From positions 28,527,712-28,591,711 of the forward strand of contig NC_092875.1 of the NCBI RefSeq assembly GCF_028372415.1: DNA of 64,000 nt, given 5' to 3'. The stretch is from Notamacropus eugenii. Its lineage: Eukaryota; Chordata; Mammalia; Diprotodontia; Macropodidae. Position 1 is the stretch's first letter. Every line of letters begins with the position of its first letter. Shown piece by piece: positions 11,600 to 23,114 of the stretch. The notes under the pieces were generated by a model that saw only the letters and a list, made by a program, of their open reading frames with translations, had not been told where the DNA came from and ran no database searches. Position numbers and translations under genes: made by a program.

Positions 11600-12360
11600 T
11601 TGCATATTGATTTCATATCTCCACAGAGTAATCTTGTGCTTTTCTGATTGGCTCGTCTTGAAATCTGAAGACTCTGTTCCTCACTAGCTGTAAAAGTTGT
11701 TTATTTACATTATAATCCGGAAATTTCACTAGAGTGTTACTTGGGGTTTCTCTCTGTTGGTGTTCTATGGATTTTTTTCCATCTAAACTTTGCCATCTGC
11801 TTCCAAACTTCTGGGAAGTTTTTCTGTGTGATTCATTTGTGTGTGACATTTACGTTTTACTTTTCATTATCTTTATCTGGAAGAATTTTATTATTAGGTA
11901 TCTCTTTGCATTCTATTTTCATGTTCAGTATTTTGTGTGTGTGGTAGAGGTCCTGGGTGTTCTAATCTTGGTGGATTTGTTTTGGTTTTTAATTTTGTTC
12001 CGTTGTTTTCCTATTATCTCTGCATTTTTTTGCCTTCCAACTCTGGTTTGTTTTTTTTTTTCAGACCATCTATAGTTATGGAGCATGTATATATTTTGTC
12101 CTAACTTCGCTAGTCCCTAATTAGACCTACTGATTTCTTCCCTAAAATCTCCAGTTTCTTCCTTATATCTCTGGTATTTTTACTTAATTCTTTTCTTGCT
12201 CCTTGGATCCATTCTAGAGGTTCTTCAGATTTGCTCCATTGCTTCAGAGGCCTTGCTGTACTGTCTTCAAGGGATTTTCCTTTATTCCAAAGAACTTGTC
12301 CATTGAAATGGTCTTTTGTGGGAGGGGTTTTCCCCTAATTCTTGTTCATTTTACCTTAGT
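11600..12360 (-). mobile_element. L1 ORF1 remnant (antisense)
   Basis: On the - strand, 11849-11613 reads TPSNTLVKFPDYN, then VFRFQDEPIRKAQDYS, which matches the wording of the L1 ORF1 C-terminal domain (RNA-binding, 'TPR.I..K' and 'PIRLT.D.S' blocks). Farther upstream, 12330-12100 on the - strand encodes a lysine- and glutamate-rich stretch with the look of the ORF1 N-terminal and coiled-coil part. Multiple stops are present. It is probably the 5' part of the L1 at 8.64-10.8 kb; 11.04-11.6 kb between them is unassigned. Confidence 0.65.
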
Positions 12361-12814
12361 AAGTTTTTGTCTAGCTTAATCACTTCGCAGATTTTTCTCT
12401 GGTATCCTTGATGAAAATGTACCTTAATGCCAATCCTTTTGTTTCACAAGGCACAGCACTTTTCTTCCATGTCCTCTCTCCTGCTCACTCAGGCCTCTGC
12501 TGACTGATCCTTGTCCTTTCAGGCCACCAGGATTGAATAAGGTCTATTTCCCTTATAGGGCAAGAGTGACCAGTTAGACCACTGCTGCTGGAAGGGTCCA
12601 AGAGGCCAAAGTAATTAGACCTAATCTCCATCTTTACCTGTCCCACTCTTCTGGCCTCCAACATCTTCTCCATAACCATGAAAGTATCAGGGGAGGATAT
12701 CCTGGGACACTGCTGAAAGAGATTCTTCTCCTATGTACTTGGGTCTCCCCTCTAATTTTTTCTTGCACCTTCTTCTGCTTGCCTATTTCCTTTTACGCGG
12801 TATCCATTTTCCAA

Positions 12815-12935
12815 TAAATCCAATCCAATAAACATTTATTAATTGCCAAGCACTGTGGCTAAGTACAGAGGATACAGTTAACAAAATGACAGTCCTTGCC
12901 CTCAAGGAGTTTATAATCTAAAGAGGGAGAAAACA
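12815..12935 (-). mobile_element. L2 LINE 3' end
   Basis: Antisense L2 3' end: CCAATAAACATTTATTAATTG followed by CCAAGCACTGTGGCTAAGTA and CCCTCAAGGAGTTTATAATC. Confidence 0.75.
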
Positions 12936-13209
12936 CACAAAAGGGGGGGGCCAGGAATGGGGACAGCAGAGTACCCAGTGCGGATTCATCTTGTACCAAG
13001 GAGTTGAAACTAAAAATCCAGTTTCTGTTCCCAGAAAGGAAGGCTTTGGGAAGAGTCTGGTACTCCACTATCCAGCCTCCAACCAGAGGGGAGAGGATAC
13101 GGAGGGAGGTGGGGTCATTCAAGGCTCGAACGAGCAGCATGGTGATGAGTTTAACCTGCAAAGGGCATCTAGTTCCATGGAATTGAAGCCAGGCAGAGAA
13201 GCAGATGCA

Positions 13210-13860
13210 GAGTGCAGTGAATGTTAAACAAAGCTGGATCCTGACATACACAGGGGCCTGCTATCATAGGTTCTTAGATCTGCTTTTGTAAAAAGAAAGG
13301 CAACTTTTGAGGGATCAACAATCACTTTAGTCAAGCACAGGTATCATTCACTTAGTTCAGGGGAAAAGTCAGCACTCTGAACTTCAGAGAAAATACAGAG
13401 AAATCTAAATCAACAGACAGCACTTCCAAACTGTCTGACAGTAAGCAATACATACGTAACAAATGGACAGACAGATACAACTGCCTGACCATACATACAT
13501 AGTTACCAAAGAGGGAAGCACCAACATCTGGGTTTTCAAAGGGGTGGTGGGGCTGCTTAATGGCTTCCCAGAGTGTCATCTGGCACACAAAGCTTCTTCC
13601 AAAAACTAAGCCCCAGAGTAAAGCCTTACCTCAGAGTATATATACATTTTTTAGAGCCAGAGGGCATCCCAACCCTTGAGAACCAGTGCCTCATTAGAAA
13701 CTTATCAAAAGTTGTGGGCCTTCCTACCATCTTCCCAGGTCCATTAATGGATGGGGAAAATCTTCTTTAATCATATTATTCAATCAGAGGCATTTGATTA
13801 TACTAAAACAAAAAATGCATCATCAATACACCTCCCTCCTCTACTTTATTGTCCCCTAGG
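13210..13860. other. Candidate unclassified repeat, possibly a solo LTR
   Basis: A roughly 650-base block that is unlike the surrounding SINE and LINE sequence. It contains a TATA-like TATATATACA (13639-13648) with no gene nearby. On the - strand a T-to-A-rich promoter-like centre is followed by ACTAAA-type sequence, an arrangement compatible with an LTR. No primer-binding site, integrase or other viral coding sequence was seen. The assignment is a guess from layout. Confidence 0.25.
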
Positions 13861-15328
13861 CTCCACACTGTTCCATAGCCACCCCCTCTCCTTCTTAGTC
13901 TGATTCACACACCCCAACTTGACCAGGTATTGCAACTCTCCCAAAGGGGGCCAATTCCAAAAGTCAGGCACCTAAAATTGCAGTAGGCATGATGTTTACT
14001 GAGCTGGCAACATCTTTATGCCAGGAATTGGATCACTGGCCTGGTCACTAAACCTTCATTTATTTTTTTTCTTTAAGAGTCACTTTTGTGTTGGTTTCTC
14101 TCATTTCTTACCATTTCTGAGTTTTCCTCATTTAAGATCTTTTTCCTTGTGTTATTCAGATGGGGTACGGGACTACCTCTCTTTCTGCCATTTTCCCCAG
14201 ATTCCCCCAAAACTTTTTATAAAAAAACATTTCTTTAATGTATTACATATTCTCCTGCCTTGGTGAAGAGAATATGGTCTGACAATTTAACTTTAGTAAT
14301 CATTCATTAATATTTGTACTTATACAACAGGTACTATGAGGATACAAAAATAAATAAGATATAGTTCCTGGCCTCAAGAGGCTTGGAATCTAGCAACTCT
14401 TGTTCTGCGCTGTTCTAGATCACACATGACTGAATGAAAACCAGTCTCCAGAAGACACCCTGAAACTTGTTTTTCTGATAAATTCCCTCATGTTATTTCT
14501 GAGGAATGCCTCCCTCCTAAGCATGGAGTAAAAACTGCGCAACCAACAACCCCTTTGACAGTAGAGAGCAGCTCCTTGTCTGTAGCATTTATTGAAACAT
14601 TTTCAGATCTTTGAGAGACTGAAACTTGACCAAAGTGAAAGGTCCACTAGTGCCCAGGTTGGGCTCAGACACCAACTCCTGTGACCCTGGATCTGATGTG
14701 TTCTCCCTTGGACTCAGCTGGACAGAGTTTTTCCCAGTAGTATTCAGAACTCCCTCACCCCAGCCCCCTGCAAGCTTTCCCCAGTGTCATTATCAATGCA
14801 GCTCCTTAACCAGTGCCCTTTCACTTACCCAAATTCCAAGCTCTTATTTTCTTCCTGCATCCCCAACAGGGTCCCCATGGCAACTTCCTTGTCAGTTTCA
14901 GCCCACACTTTTCTCTCTCCTTCACTTTCATTTTGTTGATGGAGTGTGAAGAAAGATTATCCGTCACCCTTTCAAGTGTTTTGTGCTAGCATTATTTTTG
15001 GGAAGCCTTATCCTAAAGCAAGCAAATTATTCAGAGAAGATGATGCTTCTGAAACTATAATTTTACTGAAGCCCTCATAATTTGGCCTTTGGGCACAATC
15101 TTAAGCATAAGCACCAAAAACACAAGATGTATCTGGAAAACTATAGGTCTGAAAATCCTGCATTGTGATTTGCATGATATAATATCTTTCTCATGAAATC
15201 ACTTTCTGAAGTTATACTGCATAATCCAACTAAGCTAACCCTTTTTTTAAATTTAATTTTATATTTTTGTTACATTTTGAGTTCCAAACTGTCTCCTTTC
15301 CACCCTCCTTAACTGGCATTAGGGAAAG
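13861..15328. other. Intergenic, mostly unrecognised; L2 3' end at about 14290-14400
   Basis: Only a short antisense L2 end is recognisable (TATGAGGATACAAAAATAAA, then CCTCAAGAGGCTTGGAATCT). The open frame at 14626-14949 is serine- and proline-rich without family features and is not called as a gene. Confidence 0.5.
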
Positions 15329-15465
15329 TAGATAGATAGATAGATAGATAGATAGATACATAGATACATAGATACATAGATAGATACATAGATACATAGA
15401 TAGACACACAGAGATAGAGATAGACAAAGACAGACACAGAGAAAGACAGAAAGACACAGTCACAG

Positions 15466-15513
<48 letters not shown>

Positions 15514-15633
15514 GATAGATAGATAGATTGACAGATAGATAGATAGGTAGATAGATAGACACACAGAGATAGAGATAGAGATAGACAAAGACAGACACAG
15601 AGAAAGACAGAAAGACAGACAGAGATAGACAGG

Positions 15634-15702
<69 letters not shown>
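15329..15702. repeat. GATA/GACA compound microsatellite
   Basis: About 370 bases of (GATA)n and TACATAGA units, interrupted by two near-copies of an AGACAAAGACAGACACAGAG block. The repeated interruption shows that a roughly 170-base segment was itself duplicated. Open frames on the - strand here (SIYLSIYL) are repeat artefacts. Confidence 0.95.
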
Positions 15703-16276
15703 GGGGGAGAGAGATGTAAAACCATACTCTGCATACTTCTGTTTATCAGTTCTTTCTCTAGAGGCTGATAGCTTCTTTCATAGGTTCTTTGTAGTCAATT
15801 TGAATATTTATAGCGCTCAGAATAACTTAGTTGTTCACAGTTGTTCTTCAAACACTATGGCTGTTACTGTATACAACATTCTCTCAGTTCTGCTCATTTC
15901 ACTCTTCATTAGTTTATGCAAATATCTAAGCTAACTTTGGGAGGCAGGGAAATACTGGAAAATATTACCAGACAAAATTGTAGGATGGCTCATTTTTCCA
16001 ATTTCTTATGGAAGTTTGAGGCATTAGCACCCGAAAGAATGACCGTCTTGTCTTTGTCCTGTGTCCCTTAATTCACTGAAACAGGTATAACCCACATCAA
16101 TCTGTTTTGCCAGTATTATCAGGACTGTTCAAGGGATAAACTATTCATAAGAGAAAAAGTTACAAAACCAGCCAATAGTTGTTTTTTTATCAGATAAGCA
16201 AGCAACCTCATTCCATGTCTCATTCTAGAAAGTCCAAACTACTGTTCAGAAAATACACTGGGTTCAAGAAACCATA

Positions 16277-16478
16277 TGAGAGAGAGAGAGAGAGACAGAG
16301 AGACAGAGACAGGGAGAGACAAGGAGAGACAAAGAGAGACAGAGAGACAGACAGAGACAGAGAGACAGAGACAGGGAGAGACAGAGAGACAGAGACAGAC
16401 AGAGACAGAGACAATGAAAGAGAGAGACAGAGAGATAGACAGAAAGAGACAGAGACAGAGATAAATGAATGAATGAAT
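16277..16478. repeat. Purine-rich AGAGAC/AG microsatellite
   Basis: About 200 bases of AG, GAGACA and AGAGAC units, ending in (AATG)n. Very high purine asymmetry on the + strand. Confidence 0.95.
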
Positions 16479-16654
16479 CTGCATTTTCTCTTAGCATCAC
16501 AGCGAGATAAGACACCCTCTGCTCTTTCTAGTGGGAACCACTCACTTAAAATTTTTTCTCAGTCCCCTGATTTATCTCTGCTAACCACAGCAGTCCTCAA
16601 TAGCTTTACTTGAAACAATAGGATCAGACCACTCGTCTTTTCTGAGTTTTCATT

Positions 16655-16800
16655 TCAAGCAATCAACAAGCATTTACTGTATTCCAAATATAGTTCTAAA
16701 GGATAGGGATACAAAGAAAAAACAAACAGCCTCTGTAATCAGCTCTAGGAGCTCACATCCTAGCGGGAGATACAAATGTGTATGGAATGATGTGTACAAA
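16655..16800 (-). mobile_element. L2 LINE 3' end
   Basis: CAATCAACAAGCATTTACTG, GATAGGGATACAAAGAAAAA and AGGAGCTCACATCCTAGCGG are the antisense L2 3' end in order. Confidence 0.75.
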
Positions 16801-16819
16801 ATGGGGGCTTCAAAAACTA

Positions 16820-17055
16820 ATAGAATCTTAGGCTGCATTTAGAGAGAGAGCAGGGGAGGCAGTGGTCTCATTGCCCTCTCTACTCAGACCACAAATAGTG
16901 TGTCATGTTCAGTTCTCGGTGCCACATTTCAGGAAAAACATTGAGAGGAGAGTGATCACCATGAGAATTCTTGGAGCCTTGCCATAATTGAAATGGTTGA
17001 AGAAATTAGGCATGTTTAACCTGGAAAAGAGAAAGGTTGCAGGGAAATGGTAGCT
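16820..17055 (+). mobile_element. CR1/L3-type LINE fragment
   Basis: AATCTTAGGCTGCATTTAGA, CATGTTCAGTTCTCGGTGCC, ACATTTCAGGAAAAACATTG and GCATGTTTAACCTGGAAAAG follow the order of a CR1/L3 3' region. The same family recurs at 17.5, 38.8, 42.1, 43.5 and 45.4 kb. Confidence 0.7.
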
Positions 17056-17057
17056 GT

Positions 17058-17235
17058 CTTTGGGGCAGCAGAGAGGCAGGGTGGTACAGTGGAGGGTGTG
17101 CTGGATTTAATACCAAAGGGCATAATTTTGAATTCTGACTCTGCCACTTCTTAGTTTTGTGGACTTGAGCAAATAGTTTTTCCTCTCTGGGCTTCAGTTT
17201 CCTCTTCTGTAAAATGGAGGGAGGTATCAGAATGG
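17058..17235 (+). mobile_element. MIR SINE
   Basis: GGCAGGGTGGTACAGTGGAG head, GGGCTTCAGTTTCCTCTTCT core, then TAAAATGGAGGGAGG. It sits between two parts of a CR1/L3 fragment. Confidence 0.75.
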
Positions 17236-17439
17236 ACAGAGGGATCAAGCACAAATAAATGCTTGTGGGCTGCCCAGAACCAGAATAAAATGAAATTGGG
17301 AAATGTTTAACAAAGCAAGTAAAAATACAATAGAACACAGATAATGTTAATATGTGGTTTTCTAAGTAAGTATGTAGCCCCTTCTGGGATTATTACATAT
17401 GGTTTAGTGGTCCCCATTTGTATTTGCATTTTATATCAC

Positions 17440-17770
17440 TGGATTAGATGATCTCCAAGCCCCTTTGCAACTCCAGATCTAGGATCCAAAGTATCTGAAG
17501 GGTTATCACTCAGAAGATACTTGGCTTTTGAGGGCAGAATTTAGAGTAAAAGCTAGAAGAGGCTGAAAGGCAGATAGTGATTTGATAGAAGGAAAACTCC
17601 CTAACACTTAGAGCTGCTCAGCTGTGAAATGGGCCAACATGGGAGGTAGTGGGTTCCCTCCCCCCACCCCAGATCTCCAAACAGTTTTGCTAAAACATTC
17701 CTATACTGATAGATTGGACTAGGCTACCTTTATGATCCCTCCCAAGCTGAGAGACTATGGTTCCAATCTA
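17440..17770 (+). mobile_element. CR1/L3-type LINE 3' end
   Basis: AAAACTCCCTAACACTTAGA, GTGAAATGGGCCAACATGGG, AGGTAGTGGGTTCCCTCCCC and AGATTGGACTAGGCTACCTT match the CR1/L3 3' end. It probably continues the piece at 16.82-17.05 kb. Confidence 0.65.
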
Positions 17771-17779
17771 TCCAATTTA

Positions 17780-17945
17780 TTGCATAAGTAGCCATTTTAT
17801 TTATTTAGCATGTTTACTGTACACAGTTGTTTGCATGTTGTCTCCCCCTGTGAGCTCTTCAAGGACTTTTGCCTCTCTTTGCATCTCAAGTCACAATGCC
17901 TGGCACCATAGTAGGTAGTTAATAAATGTTTATTAACTCTTTATT
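17780..17945 (+). mobile_element. L2 LINE 3' end
   Basis: GTGAGCTCTTCAAGGACTTT, AATGCCTGGCACCATAGTAG and TTAATAAATGTTTATTAACT form a sense L2 terminus. Confidence 0.75.
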
Positions 17946-18004
17946 GACTCGGTGCCATAATCACATTTGTCTGCCTCTCCTAGTTTCGCCACTTCATAGC
18001 TGCT

Positions 18005-18262
18005 TTTTGTTGTTAAGTCATTTCTATTGTGTCTTGATTCTCCATGACCCTATTTGGGGTTTTCTGGGAAGAGATACTGGAGTGTTTTGCAATTTCCTTC
18101 TCCAGCTCATTTTACAGATGAGGAAACTGAGGCAAACAGGGTTAAATGACTTGGCCAGGGCCACACCGCTAGTAAGTGTCTGAGGCTAGGTTTGAACTCA
18201 GGAAGATAAGTCTTCCTGACTCCAGGCTTGGTTCTCTATCCACTGCACCAGCCAGCTGCCCT
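18005..18262 (-). mobile_element. Mar-1-type CORE-SINE, near full length
   Basis: Reverse orientation: tail TTGTTGTTAAGTCATTTCTA and GACCCTATTTGGGGTTTTCT, CORE ATTTTACAGATGAGGAAACTG, then GACTCCAGGCTTGGTTCTCT and a head ending CAGCCAGCTGCCC. Confidence 0.9.
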
Positions 18263-18264
18263 CA

Positions 18265-19449
18265 TAGCTACTATTGCAAAATGTTTTAATACTTAGTTCT
18301 TATTGGATTCTTGGTGTCCCTAGACTAGGAGTTTTTAAATTGAGTATCTTATATTATTTTAAACAATATTAATAACTGTATTTTACCATAATTGGTTTCC
18401 TTTGTATTTTATTTTATTTATTTAAAATCCTTATTCAGAGAAGCAGTCCTTGGACATTACCAGATCAGAAAAGGATCCAGGACACAAAATCAGTTAGGAA
18501 CCTTCTGGTCTAGAACATGATTTTTAAAAAGAACCTAGTTTTAATCTCATAGTAACTTTTCAATTTATTATTGGGGTAAATATTACTCCTTTTAATTATT
18601 CAAGTTGTTCTTGGTGCCATTTTGAGTTTGAGTTTATTCCTGTCCAAGTCAGGACAGGAATGTGGAAAGGGGATCGTGGGGGAGGACATGTTGATGGGGA
18701 ACAGAAAAGTCTGGTTCTCAGTCTGGGATCTGCAAGTTTGGGGCAGATTCTTGTCACCCTGGAGCTGTGTAGGAGGTGGGCAGGACCCTTCCAGTGGTTT
18801 GGTGCACACGGTAATGAGACAAGCAGATGGTTCTGAGCTGAAGGTAGGGGGAGGACATGGAGCAAGTGTTTTGCTCTTAATTTGGTAGCAATTGGCTGAT
18901 CTAATTGTTGCTGTCTAGGTGGGGTGCAGTCTGGATGACTCACCAGGATTAGTTAGAAAAGACTCTTCTTTCTACTGAAAAACAACTTGGAGAAAAACTG
19001 TGCATCCCGGGGCTTAAAAGCTCTTTAATTTGTTGGTAGAGAACAATGCTCAACCCCAAAAATGGCTCTGATGCAAATATAAGAGCTACTAGAAACAGAG
19101 AGAAGAGTGACCTAGGTAACCAGCCATCTGACTGTATCTGATTGGCTGCAGCAGCTGGTGCCTGACTCTGAAGCAGCCTGGGTAGGTGTGTTTTCTTCTC
19201 TTAGGAACTCAAGTGCTCCTTTTTGGCATGTGGGGCAAAGAGGGTAACTTTCCATTTTTCTACATAGGATTATTCAGAATAAAGCAAAATGTGTTCCCAG
19301 CACTGGGTCACGACTTTCATAGTTTCAATTTTGTGGCTTTACTTTTTAGAGGAGGGAAAAGAGGGATTGCCTCTTGACCCTCTAATATTTTCTGATTTAG
19401 GTATTTCCCTTTAGCTATAAGAATCCTTCACCTGGCCAAATACCCACCC
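18265..19449. other. Intergenic, nothing recognised
   Basis: Unique-looking sequence. A CCAAT-type motif with an adjacent E-box (GATTGGCTGCAGCAGCTGG near 19140) is the only feature noted. The overlapping open frames on both strands at 18596-18943 show no family. Confidence 0.45.
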
Positions 19450-19675
19450 TTTCACCTCTCTCTCTCTCTCTCTCTCCCCCCCCCATCTCTCTTTTCCTCC
19501 TCTCCTCCTTTCCTTCTCCTCCTCTTCTCTTTCTTCTCTATCTTTTCTCTCCTTTATCTCCTCTCTCCTTCCTTCTCTCTTTTTGTCTATCTTTTTCTCC
19601 TTTCTCCCCTCTGTCAACTCTCTCTGTCTCTGTCTCTCTCTTCCCCTCTTTCTCCTACCCTCCCCCTCTTTCTCT
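19450..19675. repeat. Pyrimidine-rich (TC)n low-complexity tract
   Basis: CT repeats with a C9 run, then CTCCTTTCCTTCTCC-type units. The - strand open frame here is a repeat artefact. Confidence 0.9.
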
Positions 19676-19971
19676 TGCTGGAAATTTGCTTTTTGGTGAC
19701 ACTGGAATGCTCCGCATTTCAGATACAAAATGCTCCATCATCCGTTACTCACCATGTCCCTTAGAACCCTGTGCCCAGAATCCACATGGTGGCAACCTGT
19801 TAGAAAAGTCATGCTGTGAAAGGCTGTGTATATCTTTGCAAAATCATCTCTAAATTGAGGAGCTCACTCACTCTCACTTTCCCAGCCTACATTAAATGAG
19901 ATTTGGAACAAAAGAGAATTGTCCTCCCCTAACTTAGGGTTGCTGTGAGACAAGCAAGTAGGACTGGGTGT

Positions 19972-20235
19972 CTATCAGCTAGATGGTGTAGTAGATAGAG
20001 CAACAGACCTAGAGTCGGGAAAATCAGGGTTCAAATCCAGCCTCAGACATTTACTTGCTGCGTGACCCTGGGCAAGTCACTCAACCTCTGTTTGCCTCAG
20101 TTTTCTCAATTGTAAAATTGGGATAACACCCCCCACCTGTCAGGGTGGTTGTGAGGATCGAATGACATATATTTGTAAAATGCTTAGCCCAATGCCTGGC
20201 ACACAGTAGGTGCTCTATAAATACTTATGGTTTTT
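19972..20235 (+). mobile_element. MIR/THER-type SINE with Mar-like head, near full length
   Basis: TCAGCTAGATGGTGTAGTAG head, GTGACCCTGGGCAAGTCACT core, then an L2-like tail (TGCCTGGCACACAGTAGGTG, ATAAATACTT) instead of the RTE-like tail. Confidence 0.85.
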
Positions 20236-20524
20236 CCCTTTTCCACTCAGTCCTAGGATCATTATCAGAAGACTGCTGTTATGGTGCTCTAGTTCCCAGT
20301 TGGGAGAAACCTATGGGACTAAGACTTCAAATCTGGTGCTTTCAAAAGCCATAAAGAGAATGAGGTTGACTCAGTAATTCGGAAGGAATTTAAGGAAGGA
20401 ACCCTCCAACTTTAATCCAGTACTCTATTCAGATGATGAAAAAATAATTTTTTTTCCTTCCATGTTGTTAGAATCACTGAATACAGGTGAGACCTAGCAG
20501 AAGCTAAGGACCTTGGTCCACGTC

Positions 20525-20735
20525 TAAGAACCAGTCATGTCCAGCTCTTCATGAGGGTTTTCTTGGCAAAAATACTGGAGTGGTTGGCCATTTCCTTCTC
20601 CAGCTCATTTTACAGATGAGGAAACTTCGGCAAACAGGGTTAGGTGACTTGCCCAGAGTCACACAACTAGGAGGTATCTGAGGTTGGATTTGTACCCGGG
20701 CAGATGAGACTTCCTGACTCCAGGTCTGACTTTTT
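20525..20735 (-). mobile_element. Mar-1-type CORE-SINE, 5' truncated
   Basis: GGGTTTTCTTGGCAAAAATA and CCAGCTCATTTTACAGATGA through TTCCTGACTCCAGGTCTGAC. The tRNA-like head is missing. Confidence 0.85.
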
Positions 20736-20749
20736 AGAAATGCCGGTGT

Positions 20750-20850
20750 GATACAGTAGCACAACTGTTTTGCTGCTTATATTTGCATCCTTAATGTTTC
20801 ACTCAGTACCTGACACATAGTAAGTGCTTCATAAATGTTTGTTGGCTTTG
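20750..20850 (+). mobile_element. L2 LINE 3' end
   Basis: CAGTACCTGACACATAGTAA followed by GTGCTTCATAAATGTTTGTTG is the L2 terminus. Confidence 0.7.
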
Positions 20851-21339
20851 TCATTGGGACAGATCACTTAATCTCGTCACTGCCAACTCATGGATAAAAT
20901 AAAGGTGGTAGGAGGGTGAGAGGGTGGGGTGATGTCTGACCAGATGAAATCTAAGCTCCAGCTCTCAACCCTATTATCTTATAGAATCCAGGAAATGTAA
21001 ACTGGGAATGGAGGAAGGGGAGAAAAGGGGGCCAAGGGTCCCTTCAAAGGCCAGTAGGGTCTGTGTGAATAGACTTGGAGTCTTCACCCCAGTGTTCTCT
21101 GATTCCCTCCTCTGTATATGCCTTGTCTTTCTGAATTCAGTAATAAAAAACTGGAGATGAGTGGGATGATCATGGGAGTCACCATAGAGTACTTGAAGGT
21201 TCTAAAAGCACTTTACATATATTAGTCGACTCTCCTATGAACATAACTGTAAAGTGACAAGATCTTTTTCTCAAGTGTATCCTCCCGCAGAAAAATCTCA
21301 TGCCTATAATTTGTCCTTCAGGGGCTACTTACAATTATG

Positions 21340-21622
21340 TTTCACACGTGTGTGTTCGTCCTTCATTGCTGAAGAAGACCATGCCATCAGAAAAATAATG
21401 ACGTGACTTGCACTTGACTCTGAGTGAGGGAGGGCTGTGCAGGTCAGCAGCCTCACTTCTCCTCCAGAGCCATCTGAATCCAGTGACCAGATATTCATCA
21501 GAATAACTATGGAGATGACCCAGGATGAGGGCAAGTGGGGTTAAGTGACTTGTCCAAGGTCACCCGGGTCCTTCTGACTCCTGTGCTGGTGCTCTATCCG
21601 CTGCACCACCTAGCTGCCACAA
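21340..21622 (-). mobile_element. SINE with an RTE-type tail distinct from Mar-1
   Basis: Left (3') end CGTCCTTCATTGCTGAAGAA resembles the reverse of the LINE tail at 47.9 kb. The right end is the usual head: AAGGTCACCCGGGTCCTTCT, CTCTATCCGCTGCACCACCT and AGCTGCC. The middle (CACTTGACTCTGAGTGAGGG) differs from Mar-1. Confidence 0.75.
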
Positions 21623-21804
21623 TAGGCACTTAGTAAAGATTGGCAGTATCTCTGATAATAATGGTGTTGATTGTGTGAGGGATTAGTGCTATCAAGAGCT
21701 GATGAATGCCCTCCCCTTCCTTGCAAAGGTGGAGGTCTGTGGCCATAGAACATTGTATATACACTCAGACTTTTGGTGTGTTGATTCATTTTCCTGAAAT
21801 TCTT

Positions 21805-21835
21805 TTCTGTATCTCTGTCTCTGTCTCTTCCCTCC

Positions 21836-21896
<61 letters not shown>

Positions 21897-22311
21897 CTCT
21901 CCCTCTCTCTCCCTCTCTCTCCCTCTCTCTCTCTCTCTCCCTCTCTCTCTCTCTCCTCCCCTCTTTCTCATAATCTCTATTTCTCTATCTCTCAATCTCT
22001 TTCTCTCCATCCCTCTTTCTCTTAGTCTCTATTTCTCTCTCAATCTCTCTCTCTCTCCCTCTCTCCCTCTCTGTCCCTCTCTCTCCCTCTCTGTCCCTCT
22101 CTGTCCCTCTCTCTCCCTCTCTGTCCCTCTCTGTCCCTCTCTCCCTCTCTCTCCCTCTCTCTCCCTCTCTCTCTCTCTCTCTCTCCTTCCCTCTTTCTCA
22201 TAATCTCTGTTTCTCTGTCTCTCGATCTCTTTCTCTCCATCCCTTTCTCTTAGTCTCTATTTCTCTCTCTCCCTCTCTCTCTCCCTCTCTCTCCCTCTCT
22301 CTCCCTCTCTG

Positions 22312-22390
<79 letters not shown>

Positions 22391-22482
22391 CCTCTTTCTC
22401 ATAACCTCTATTTCTCTCTCAATCTCTTTCTCTCCATCCCTCTTTCTCTTAGTCTCTATTTCTCTCTCAATCTCTCTCTCAT
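21805..22482. repeat. Long polypyrimidine (CT)n tract
   Basis: About 680 bases almost entirely C and T on the + strand: pure CT blocks, CCCTCTCT units, and about three copies of a TTTCTCATAATCTCTATTTC-type spacer that show local duplication. Overlapping open frames on both strands here are artefacts. Confidence 0.95.
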
Positions 22483-22879
22483 TTCTTATTAAACATGATT
22501 TGCTGGTTGTGGGGCAGGGATATTCAGAGATAAATGTGGATGAAAAGAGAAAATACCATTGAAAATTATTTCTTCAAAAGAAACATCCATGTATGGCATT
22601 TAGAAAGTTGCCCGGATAAACTCTCCCAGTCCTCTTCTTTAACCATCCTTTGATGCCTCGTGGTGGCATGGACGTGAGCCCAAGGGGCCAAAGAGTCAGA
22701 AGCTTCAAACACCTCTGAATTACACAGTGAGTCAATGTCCTTGTCTTTGTTACTTTTGAAAAATCAGCAGAACTAAAATCTCAGTCCCAGAGGTTTTTCC
22801 CAATAGTGAACTGACGCCCTGTAATTACAATAAGCTAACAGCAGTTCTAAGACTATGTGGGAGACTTCTGGTAGCAACT

Positions 22880-23110
22880 AGTTGTTACAGTGCATAGAGT
22901 AGTGGGGCCAGAGTTGGGAAGACCCGAATTCAAGTCTGACTTCAGATAGTTACTGTGTGACCCCAGATAAGTCACTTCACCTCTGCCTCAGTTTCCTCAT
23001 CTACAAAATGGGAATAATAATGGCACCTACACCCCAGAATGGTTGTGAGGATCAGATAAAATATTTGTGAAGCTCTTAGCATAATGCCTGACATGTGGTA
23101 GACTTAAAAT
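22880..23110 (+). mobile_element. MIR/THER-type SINE
   Basis: TTACAGTGCATAGAGTAGTG, GCCTCAGTTTCCTCATCTAC, GGAATAATAATGGCACCTAC and ATAATGCCTGACATGTGGTA in order. Confidence 0.85.
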
Positions 23111-23114
23111 GCTT

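Noticed and set aside
15230..15734. Long open frames rich in Ile/Tyr/Leu/Ser on the - strand
   Set aside because: Translation of the GATA/GACA microsatellite; repeats give open frames in several phases and no family is present.
21706..22240. 165-codon Ser/Leu/Pro frame and antisense Arg/Glu frames
   Set aside because: Artefacts of the CT tract.
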